Source of the DNA: JBICHN01 sp043101845
GTDB lineage: Bacteria; Planctomycetota; Phycisphaerae; Phycisphaerales; UBA5793
NCBI GenBank assembly: GCA_043101845.1
Contig: JBICHN010000002.1
Span: 806,001-870,000, forward strand
Reading direction: 5' to 3'
DNA length: 64,000 nucleotides
Shown: piece after piece, positions 56,733-64,000 of the stretch
Layout of the letters: every line of letters starts with the position of its first letter
Numbering within the stretch: position 1 is the first letter of the stretch
Program-made: the position numbers and the translations under genes
Notes under the pieces: generated by a model
Told to the model about the DNA's origin: nothing
Databases searched by the model: none
The model's input: only the letters and a program-made list of their open reading frames with translations

Positions 56733-56877
56733 CTGGATCGCGCGCCGTCCCCCCCGTGGCTTCCCCGAACCTCAGCCACAGCCACCCCGGGAGGGACCCA
56801 CGCCGAAACCGGTCGATCCTGAATCCGAATGCGAAGAGGGAGGCGCCGCGTCGCCGATCTTTCCCGCCCCGCGCGAC

Positions 56878-56907
56878 TTGCGTCCGGCGACGGTGGGGCG
56901 GTACCCT
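56878..56907 (+). promoter_or_regulatory. Candidate promoter for moxR
   Basis: TTGCGT, 18 bases, then TACCCT; ATG of moxR is at 57041. This lies in the gene-free stretch 56788-57040, where nothing else was recognised. Weak match to -35/-10. Confidence 0.3.
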
Positions 56908-57040
56908 TGTTCTGTTCGCGGCCGGCGCGACGGGATCCGCCCCGAGGTCGCGTCGACCACCGTGAACGAGCGAAAGAACGAAGAACCGACGCCTGCACGC
57001 AAGATCGCCGAGAACGACACCCCCCCCCTGAGGAGTTCGC

Positions 57041-58054
<1,014 letters not shown>

Positions 58055-58073
58055 TCGGCGCGCTCAATTCAGG

Positions 58074-59162
58074 TCAGACATGAGCCGCGAGGCCGATGAG
58101 CGGTTCGACGAGATCGCTCGGCGTGACGACGCCGAGCGGCCGCTTCGCCGTGCCCACGACCGCCATCGACACGCCCGCCCGGCGCAGTTCGAGCATCGCG
58201 TCGGACAACCGCGTGTCGCGGGCGAGAAAGATGACCGATCCCGCCATGACGCCGACCGTCTTCGCCTTGCGCTCGCCCTCGGAGAGGAGCAGAAGGCGCA
58301 TCGACGACACGGCGCCGACGACGCGGCCGCTCCCGTCGACCACCGGGTAGCGCGCATGCGCGAGTCGCTCATCACGCTCGAGCGCCTGATCGACCGAATC
58401 GGCGGCGCGCATGGTCTGGACTGAAGGCCAGGGCACCATGATCGACTTGATCCGCCGCGAACGCATCTCGAGCGCGCGGTTCACGAGTTCGGTCTGCCCC
58501 TCGGAGAGCACGCCGTGCCCGACCGCCTCGTGGAGGAGATACGCGACGCGACGCCGCGCCGAGGTCGGCTGTCGATTGCCATCCTGCAGCTTGAAGAGTT
58601 TCGAGAACTGACCGCTGATGAAGCTGATCGTCGGGAGGAGGAGTACCGCCGTCGCGAGCCAGCGGGTGATCCGGAGGAACGACCCGAGCCGGTACACCAC
58701 CGCGTCGGGGTTCGACCGGCAGAACTCCTTCGGCACGGTCTCGCCGAAGACGAAGAGCAGGGGAGTGAGCACCGCGGCCTGCACCCCGATTGACGCCCAG
58801 TCGCCGAGGCCGATCGATTTCGTGAGCAACCCCGTGACGCCGAACGAGGTGAGAAAGTTGACGCCGTTGTTCCCGATGAGCAGCGTCGAGAGCAGGCGTT
58901 GCTCGTTGTCGAGTTCGCGTTCGACGATCAGCGCCGCGTAGTCGCGCTCGCGGGCGCGGACGAGCAGCCGCAGCCGGCTCATCGTGTACACGGCGATTTC
59001 GGACCCGCTGTAGATCGCCGAGCCGATGACGCCGACGATCATGCACGCGATGTAGATGAGCGCGGCGCCGCGCTCTTCCGGTGGAATCGGAATCGGATCG
59101 GTCGGCGTCGCGACGCCCGCCGCGTCGGGGACCGTGAGCGTCGCGAGCGCGACAAGAATCAT
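58074..59162 (-). CDS. CNNM/CBS domain membrane protein (HlyC/CorC family), copy 1
   Basis: 362 residues from ATG (MILVALATL); a TTG at 59180 overlapping the upstream stop is possible. The CNNM membrane domain is seen in GSAIYSGSEIAVYTMSRLRL, QRLLSTLLIGNNGVNFLTSFGV and PLLFVFGETVPKEFCRSNP (the E-x-x-P-K motif). Two CBS-type segments follow (VPWPSVQTMRAADSVDQAL, ARYPVVDGSGRVVGAVSS, AMLELRRAGVSMAVVG). Such proteins are implicated in magnesium or cobalt transport. It overlaps or abuts the upstream paralogue, so the two are co-transcribed. Confidence 0.87.
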   Translation of the reverse strand: MILVALATLTVPDAAGVATPTDPIPIPPEERGAALIYIACMIVGVIGSAIYSGSEIAVYTMSRLRLLVRARERDYAALIVERELDNEQRLLSTLLIGNNGVNFLTSFGVTGLLTKSIGLGDWASIGVQAAVLTPLLFVFGETVPKEFCRSNPDAVVYRLGSFLRITRWLATAVLLLPTISFISGQFSKLFKLQDGNRQPTSARRRVAYLLHEAVGHGVLSEGQTELVNRALEMRSRRIKSIMVPWPSVQTMRAADSVDQALERDERLAHARYPVVDGSGRVVGAVSSMRLLLLSEGERKAKTVGVMAGSVIFLARDTRLSDAMLELRRAGVSMAVVGTAKRPLGVVTPSDLVEPLIGLAAHV

Positions 59163-59176
59163 CGCCCCGGCTGCGC

Positions 59177-60436
59177 TCAATGCTTCGCCTCCACGAGCAC
59201 CCGCTCGATGCGCTGGCCGTCCTTCTCGAGCACGGAGATGCGCCATCCCCCGAGTTCGATCGCCTGTCCCGGCTCGCCGATGTCGCCGAGTTCCTCCATG
59301 ATGAGCCCCGCGATCGTGGAGACACGCGTCTCGCGGTCGAGGCGGATGTCGAAGTGCTCCTCGAGTTCGTGGAGGGTCATCGCCCCGGGCGCCTCCCAGC
59401 GGTTGAGCCCGACGAGCATCGGCGCGCGGGCGCCCGACCCGTCGTCGTGGTGATGCACGCGAATGAGCGAGCGCGCCGCGTCGGCCGCGGTCACGAGCCC
59501 GGCCGTCTGGCCGAACTCATCGACGACGATCGCGACCTTCATGTCCGCCTCGCGGAAGTGTTCGAGCAGATGGTCGAGCGTCGCGTGCTCGGGCACGAAC
59601 CGCGCCGGACGGAGCCGCTTCTCGATGACCTCGGGCCGGCGGAGCAGGTACTCGCGCACATCGAGCATGCCCACGATCGTGTCGAGGTTCTCGCGATACA
59701 TCGGGAGGTAGCGCGTCCGCGCCGAGTTGATGCGCTCGCGAATGTCCTCCGGCGCCGCGGCGACCTCGGCCGCGACCATCTGCACACGCGGCGTCATGAT
59801 GTCGCGTACCTTCCTCCGCCCGAGGTCGACGACATCTTCGAGCAGTTCGCGCTCGTCAAAGCCGAGCGCCCCGTCTTCGGTCGCGATCTCGAGGAGCCGC
59901 TCGAGTTCGTCATGGTCGAGCGGCGCCGGGGGATCGGGCGGCGCCACGAGACGGAGCAGGGGCGCGATCACGAACCGCCCGAGTGGCAGCGTGAGCGGTC
60001 GCGTCGCCTGGGTGAGCGCGTAGAGCGGCGGGGCGCCGAGGCGCAGCCATGCGAGCGACCCCCGCGACGCGACGAGCTTCGGCAGCACCTCACCGAAGAG
60101 AATGATGATGAGCAGCGTGACGAGCGACGCCGCGATCGGCGCGAAGACGCTCACCGTCGTCGTATCCATGCGCAACAGAAGCACCGAACTCACGACGAAG
60201 TAGAGCACATTGACGAGCATGTTCCCGAGTAGCAGCGTAATGAGCAGCGCCTGCGGCCGGGCGAGCAGCCATTGCGTCGCCCGCGACGACGCGTCCTGGC
60301 GCCCGGCGAGCGCCGCCCGCTCGTGCGCCTGCAGCCCGAAGAGCGCGGTCTCCGACCCGCTGAAGAACGCGCTCGCGGCGAGCAGCGGCGGCATCACGAG
60401 AAAAAGCGGAAGATCCTGAGGTGACCAGCCGAGCAT
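59177..60436 (-). CDS. CNNM/CBS domain membrane protein (HlyC/CorC family), copy 2
   Basis: 419 residues starting MLGWSPQDLP. CNNM domain: PLLAASAFFSGSETALFGLQAHE (S-G-S-E-T-A-L-F), ALLITLLLGNMLVNVLYFVVSS, IIILFGEVLPKLVASR. Two CBS domains (IMTPRVQMVAAEV, YLPMYRENLDTIVGMLDVREYLL, FREADMKVAIVVDEFGQTAGLVT split by eye) and the C-terminal CorC_HlyC domain (FDIRLDRETRVSTIAGLIMEEL, GWRISVLEKDGQRIERV) are complete. A TATGAT box sits 9 bases upstream of ATG. Probable role in divalent-cation efflux. Confidence 0.9.
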   Translation of the reverse strand: MLGWSPQDLPLFLVMPPLLAASAFFSGSETALFGLQAHERAALAGRQDASSRATQWLLARPQALLITLLLGNMLVNVLYFVVSSVLLLRMDTTTVSVFAPIAASLVTLLIIILFGEVLPKLVASRGSLAWLRLGAPPLYALTQATRPLTLPLGRFVIAPLLRLVAPPDPPAPLDHDELERLLEIATEDGALGFDERELLEDVVDLGRRKVRDIMTPRVQMVAAEVAAAPEDIRERINSARTRYLPMYRENLDTIVGMLDVREYLLRRPEVIEKRLRPARFVPEHATLDHLLEHFREADMKVAIVVDEFGQTAGLVTAADAARSLIRVHHHDDGSGARAPMLVGLNRWEAPGAMTLHELEEHFDIRLDRETRVSTIAGLIMEELGDIGEPGQAIELGGWRISVLEKDGQRIERVLVEAKH

Positions 60437-60445
60437 GGCGGGGGC

Positions 60446-60451
60446 ATCATA
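60446..60451 (-). promoter_or_regulatory. -10-like box TATGAT for the CNNM/CBS pair
   Basis: Minus-strand TATGAT, 9 bases, ATG; no SD. A closest match to consensus among the leaderless set. Confidence 0.45.
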
Positions 60452-60523
60452 CGGCGGCAGGAGGCGCCGGCGCCGCACGCGACACTCGAGGCGCCGGATC
60501 GGAATGAATGGTGGAAGAGTCGA

Positions 60524-60778
60524 TCAGTCCGGCTTCGTGTTCCGCGACTGCAGGTCGTACCACCCCTGCATCGGGTCGTACACGAACTTGAGCTGACGCT
60601 TCTGGAACTGCTTGTACCAGTCGTCCCAGTCCATGAGTTCGAGCTCTTCGGGCGGGGCGAAGTCGCCCCCGCCGATCCGGACCCGCGACGGATCGCCCGG
60701 CACATGGCCGGGCCAGTATCCGTTCGCCTCGCACCACATCCGGATGACCGTCAGATTCGTCGTCTCGTAGTTCGTCAT
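60524..60778 (-). CDS. Small protein of unknown function (84 residues)
   Basis: Begins MTNYETTNLTVIRMWCEANGYWPG and contains several Trp/Tyr residues (DWDDWYKQFQKR, QGWYDLQSRN). No family recognised. It lies 51 bases after the thiC stop in the same direction, but has its own TACACT box 9 bases before ATG, so it may be transcribed separately. The codon use is like its neighbours. Coding status is plausible rather than proven. Confidence 0.55.
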   Translation of the reverse strand: MTNYETTNLTVIRMWCEANGYWPGHVPGDPSRVRIGGGDFAPPEELELMDWDDWYKQFQKRQLKFVYDPMQGWYDLQSRNTKPD

Positions 60779-60787
60779 GAGGGCCGA

Positions 60788-60793
60788 AGTGTA
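60788..60793 (-). promoter_or_regulatory. -10-like box TACACT for the 84-residue gene
   Basis: Minus-strand TACACT, 9 bases, ATG at 60778. No SD. Same hexamer as at argS and radA. Confidence 0.45.
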
Positions 60794-60829
60794 CGCGGCG
60801 GGGTCTCCGCCGTCATCGCGCAGCTCGAC

Positions 60830-62764
60830 TCAGATCAACCGGTCCTCCGACGGCAGATTGTGCGCCGGAGCGGTGTTGAGCTGGACGAGCCGCTCGGCCT
60901 GCATCGCCTTCGCGGTCTCCGCGTCGACATAGTCCGAATGGCACGATGGCTTCGCGTCCTCCTGCGACTCCTCGCCTTCAGTCTTCGCCGCGTCCTCGCC
61001 GACCGCCTTCCGCGTCTTCGACGCGAGCCGGTGAATCTCATCGGGCGAAAGCACGCCGCGCTGTTCAAGGATCGACTTCTGCTCCGCGGTGAGCGCCGAG
61101 GAGATCTTCGGCCGCTCCCACGCGTACGCCTCGTCCTTGCCGCTCGCGAACTCCTGGATCTCCTTCGAAATCCGCACGCTGCACCAGTCGTGCCCGCACA
61201 TGGCGCAGAAGTCCGTGTCGACATCGAGGTCCTCATCGTGGAACGCCCGCGCCGTGTCCGGGTCGAACGAGAGCTCGAAATGCTTCTCCCAGTTGAGCGC
61301 CGCCCGCGCCTTCGTGAGTTCGTCATCGGCGTCGCGGGCGCCCGGAATACCGAGCGCGACATCGGCCGCGTGCGCCGCGATCTTGTATGCGATGCAGCCC
61401 TGCTTGACATCATCCTTCTTCGGCAGGCCGAGGTGCTCCTTCGGCGTGACATAGCAGAGCATGCTCGCGCCGTGGTACGCCGCCGCGGTCGCGCCGATGC
61501 AACTCGTGATGTGGTCGTATCCGGGGAAGATGTCGGTCACGAGTGGGCCGAGCACATAGAACGGCGCCCCGTGACAGAGCCGCCGCTCGAGCTTCATGTT
61601 GTATTCGATCTGATCGAACGGCACATGGCCCGGCCCCTCGATCATGACCTGCACGCCGCGTCGCCACGCGCGCTCGGTGAGTTCGCCGAGCGTATCGAGT
61701 TCGGCGAGCTGTGCTTCATCCGTCGCGTCGGCGAGTCCGCCGGGCCGCAGCCCGTCACCGATCGAAAAGGTCACATCGTACCGGCGGAGGATGTCGCAGA
61801 TGTCCTCCCAGTGCGTGTACATCGGGTTCTGCTCGTTATGGTCGAGCATCCATTTCGCGAGCAGCGATCCGCCGCGCGACACGATGCCGATGAGCCGCCG
61901 CTTGATGAGCGGCAGGTGCTCCTTGAGCACACCGGCGTGAATTGTCATGTAGTCGACGCCCTGCCGCGCCTGATGCTCGATCTGCTCGAGGATGATCTCG
62001 ACCGTGAGGTCTTCGAGACGACGGCCGATGATCATCGAATAGATCGGCACCGTGCCGATCGGGACTGTCGAATGCCGGCAGATCGCGTCGCGACACGCGT
62101 CGAGGTCGCCGCCCGTCGACAGATCCATACAGGTGTCCGCGCCCCAGCGGATCGCCCAGTCGAGCTTCTCGAGTTCCTCGTCCGTCCCCGACGAGACCGG
62201 CGACGCGCCCATGTTCGCGTTGATCTTCGTGCGCGACGCGCGGCCGATCGCCATCGGATCAAGCCGGTGCTCGAGATGAACCCGGTTCGCCGGGATGACC
62301 ATGCGCCCCGCCGCGACCTCGTCGCGCACCTGCGCTTCGGTGAGGTGCGGCTCGCGTTCGGCGACGCGCTCCATCTCACGCGTGATCACGCCGAGCCGCG
62401 CCTGCTCGAGTTGCGTGACCGGCGCGAAGTCGGCGGGATACTCGACCCGCCGCGTCACGCCGCGCGCATCAGTGAATAGAACCTCGCCGACGCCGGCCTC
62501 GAATGATCGCTCCTCGGCCCGGTCGTCGACAATCTCCGCCGACCACCCGTCGGGGAGGAAATCCCACGCCGTCTTCTCCGACGGCGCCGGCATGCCCGGC
62601 GTGTCGGGCGACGAGTACGCGAGCGCTCCGCCGAGATCAGCTGCGTTGGCGAACGACCCGGGGTTCGTCGTGTTCTCATCACTTCCCGGGTTCGCGGCGC
62701 CGCGCGACGGCGGCGCGTACGCGTAGCGGGCGTCGGTCTTCGTCGTCGCATCTCGCTGGATCAT
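60830..62764 (-). CDS. thiC: Phosphomethylpyrimidine synthase ThiC
   Basis: 644 residues. SSGTDEELEKLDWAIRWGADTCMDLSTGG (split by eye), IPANRVHLEH, GVDYMTIHAGV, SRGGSLLAKWML and EGPGHVPFDQIEYNM are ThiC core segments. The C-terminal radical-SAM cluster motif is DFCAMCGHDWCSVRI (C-x2-C-x4-C). It makes HMP-P from aminoimidazole ribotide for thiamine synthesis. Length includes an N-terminal ThiC-associated domain (FLPDGWSAEIVDDRAEERSFEAG). It is controlled by a TPP riboswitch immediately upstream. Confidence 0.97.
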   Translation of the reverse strand: MIQRDATTKTDARYAYAPPSRGAANPGSDENTTNPGSFANAADLGGALAYSSPDTPGMPAPSEKTAWDFLPDGWSAEIVDDRAEERSFEAGVGEVLFTDARGVTRRVEYPADFAPVTQLEQARLGVITREMERVAEREPHLTEAQVRDEVAAGRMVIPANRVHLEHRLDPMAIGRASRTKINANMGASPVSSGTDEELEKLDWAIRWGADTCMDLSTGGDLDACRDAICRHSTVPIGTVPIYSMIIGRRLEDLTVEIILEQIEHQARQGVDYMTIHAGVLKEHLPLIKRRLIGIVSRGGSLLAKWMLDHNEQNPMYTHWEDICDILRRYDVTFSIGDGLRPGGLADATDEAQLAELDTLGELTERAWRRGVQVMIEGPGHVPFDQIEYNMKLERRLCHGAPFYVLGPLVTDIFPGYDHITSCIGATAAAYHGASMLCYVTPKEHLGLPKKDDVKQGCIAYKIAAHAADVALGIPGARDADDELTKARAALNWEKHFELSFDPDTARAFHDEDLDVDTDFCAMCGHDWCSVRISKEIQEFASGKDEAYAWERPKISSALTAEQKSILEQRGVLSPDEIHRLASKTRKAVGEDAAKTEGEESQEDAKPSCHSDYVDAETAKAMQAERLVQLNTAPAHNLPSEDRLI

Positions 62765-62771
62765 CTGGGCG

Positions 62772-62790
62772 CTCCCTCGCGGATGAGGAG
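62772..62790 (-). promoter_or_regulatory. thiC ribosome-binding site with complementary anti-SD segment
   Basis: On the minus strand GAGGGAG (SD, 7 bases before ATG) lies just after CTCCTC. The two can pair in a short hairpin and hide the SD. This is the likely expression platform of the TPP riboswitch, acting on translation (inference). Confidence 0.5.
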
Positions 62791-62841
62791 GAGGTGAGTG
62801 AGGAACGCCCGGCGGGCAGGAATGAGCTCAACACATGCGGT

Positions 62842-62929
62842 CTCGCGTTCCCTACGCCGGTACGAACCGGGTCAGGTTCAACGGGTGCGTCTCAGCGATG
62901 GCCGAACGAGTGGCCGCCGCGCCCCGAGC
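62842..62929 (-). promoter_or_regulatory. TPP riboswitch (THI element)
   Basis: On the minus strand the aptamer reads CTCGGGGCGC, then GCTGAGA, then ACCCGTTGAACCTGACCCGG and TACCGGCGTAGGGAA, ending CGAG. The CTGAGA, TGAACCTGA and GCGTAGGGA blocks are the conserved pyrimidine- and pyrophosphate-binding elements. CTCG at the 5' end can pair with CGAG at the 3' end (P1). Its position upstream of thiC fits. Confidence 0.95.
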
Positions 62930-62999
62930 GAATCGAACGCGTGATCGTAGACATCCGGCGCCGCGCAGCGAGCGCGGCGCCGGTCCACCTCGAGTCAAC

Positions 63000-64000
63000 T
63001 CAACCGTCGGCGACGATGGTCCGGAGAATCGGCCGCGAGTCGCATGACTCCGGGCAGCTTCCGGCCTCGATCGCCTGGAACACCACCCGCTGCCCCGCGA
63101 GATCGGGGGTGGTCAGCTCACAGCGGAGATGACCAAACGCGTCCGCCCGCCCGGCGCAGGCGACCCGAACGCCCGCCGAGGGTCCAAGTTCGCTCATGCC
63201 GCAGAACGGACCGAACGCGAGCGGCGTCGGACGCGCCGCCCGATCCGAGAAGGCGACCACCACCATCGAACCCGGTCGGGCGTTCGTCACCGTGATGATG
63301 GCCGGGCGCCCGGCGACGAGCGTCGTCGCCGAGAGCGTCACGCACTCGGGGACCACGCAGGCGAAGGTGACGAGCCCCCCGGCGTCGAACGAATGGACGC
63401 CGTCGAACGCTTCATTCGTAAGGATCACCTCGCCGAACCGCCCGCTGACGACGATTCGTCCGGTCGGATCGACATTGAGATCCGTCAGATTCGAAGTTCC
63501 GCTCGCGAGAAGGTCAACGAGCGCCCCGGTTTCATCAAAGCGGACGATCGATCCGTCCCACGAGGCGCCGAAGAGGTCGCCGTCCGCGTTCGCGCCGAGC
63601 GCCCGAACGGCGGCCGCGAGCGTAATCCGCCGCTCGAACGCGAGTGAGACAGGATCGAACACATCGACCGTGACCTCGTCGCCGTCGAGCGCATACACGA
63701 GTCCGTCGAGCCCGACGGTGAGGTCGATGTACCCCTGCCAGGTCTCGCCGAACGCCACGGCCTGGCGCTGGTTCGCGGTATCGAACCGCATGGCGCCGAC
63801 GCCGCCTTCAAAATCCTGGTCCGTGACGAAGACGAAGTCGCCGTACAGGTCGAGCCCGCCGAAGCTCACATTCGCGACGACGCCCCATTCCGGGTGACCG
63901 TGGTGTCCCCAGGCGTTGAGTTCCGGGTCGTAGACGCTGACGACCGGCTCCCAGGTGCCGTTGAGAACGACGGCGCGGCCGTCCCGGTCGACGATGACAT
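63000..64000 (-). CDS. Secreted beta-propeller-like protein with shared C-terminal domain, 5'-truncated
   Basis: Open without a stop from the window edge to TGA at 63000; 332 visible residues. The codons before the GTG at 63869 are also open and continue the same pattern (VIVDRDGRAVVLNGTWEPVVSVYDP), so the true start is outside the window. Repeats such as DLYGDFVFVTDQDFEGGVGAMRF and DLNVDPTGRIVVSGRFGEVIL look like propeller blades. The final ~115 residues (TTLVAGRPAIITVTNARPGSMVVVAFS, RADAFGHLRCELTTPD, VVFQAIEAGSCPESC, split by eye) match the C-terminal domain of the FG-GAP protein and the 55390 protein. Probably exported. Confidence 0.75.
   Translation of the reverse strand, partial: VIVDRDGRAVVLNGTWEPVVSVYDPELNAWGHHGHPEWGVVANVSFGGLDLYGDFVFVTDQDFEGGVGAMRFDTANQRQAVAFGETWQGYIDLTVGLDGLVYALDGDEVTVDVFDPVSLAFERRITLAAAVRALGANADGDLFGASWDGSIVRFDETGALVDLLASGTSNLTDLNVDPTGRIVVSGRFGEVILTNEAFDGVHSFDAGGLVTFACVVPECVTLSATTLVAGRPAIITVTNARPGSMVVVAFSDRAARPTPLAFGPFCGMSELGPSAGVRVACAGRADAFGHLRCELTTPDLAGQRVVFQAIEAGSCPESCDSRPILRTIVADG

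Larger units (their letters stand above)
56375..56787. repeat. 413-bp composite element, copy 2, with 12-bp inverted ends
   Basis: Begins GGGTGGCTGTGG (56375-56386) and ends CCACAGCCACCC (56776-56787). Internal order: C right half (to 56409), B2, A4, D2, C left half (from 56756). Same order and length as 53172-53583. No target duplication is visible at the ends. Confidence 0.78.

Overview
This is a GC-rich bacterial chromosome window, most consistent with a planctomycete of the Phycisphaerae type. The clues are ECF-like sigma factors (one paired with a membrane Ser/Thr kinase), prepilin-type secreted proteins with an H-X9-DG-like tail, a large exported PQQ-propeller protein, FG-GAP-type secreted proteins, sulfatase and C25 peptidase genes, system II cytochrome c maturation, and start codons preceded by either a strong Shine-Dalgarno (SD) or none at all. 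No rRNA, tRNA, CRISPR array, prophage or recognisable transposase gene was seen. The placement is by inference from gene content.

Layout. 1-8.6 kb: 5'-truncated ECF sigma factor, asparaginase-like Ntn hydrolase, inactive-looking M16 homologue, argS, GNAT acetyltransferase, polX, M28 peptidase and a small membrane protein. 8.8-15.9 kb: recG, moaA, a lower-GC orphan, recJ, an isolated nuoA and adk. 15.9-20.2 kb: Ser/Thr kinase with its ECF sigma factor, and a divergent exported protein. 20.3-29.1 kb: ABC-2 type permease, radA, two tandem SpoIIE-type phosphatases and a TPR protein. 29.1-35.2 kb: methyltransferase, WHy-like lipoprotein, small membrane protein and a 1397-residue PQQ-propeller/TPR exported protein. 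35.3-48.6 kb: mostly envelope and secreted proteins (GyrI-like, serine hydrolase, lipoproteins, FG-GAP protein, CHAD protein, VOC protein, sulfatase, C25-like peptidase, OmpA-like lipoprotein, amidohydrolase). 48.7-53.0 kb: resB-ccsA. 53.0-56.8 kb: two arrays of palindromic repeats bracketing a His-rich three-gene island. 57.0-64.0 kb: moxR, two CNNM/CBS membrane proteins, thiC behind a TPP riboswitch, and a truncated secreted propeller protein.

The most unusual parts are (i) a composite intergenic element of about 412 bp present twice, ending in perfect 12-bp inverted repeats and built from four palindromic modules in fixed order, with extra copies of two modules in the first array; (ii) the His-rich secreted/pilin-like island between the two copies; (iii) a recurring -10-like hexamer 6-9 nt before the start codon of about ten genes that lack an SD, predicting leaderless mRNAs; and (iv) a shared C-terminal domain on three unrelated exported proteins.

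Domain names and function calls come from reading motifs. No database search was run. Residue positions are counts from the chosen start and may be off by a few.
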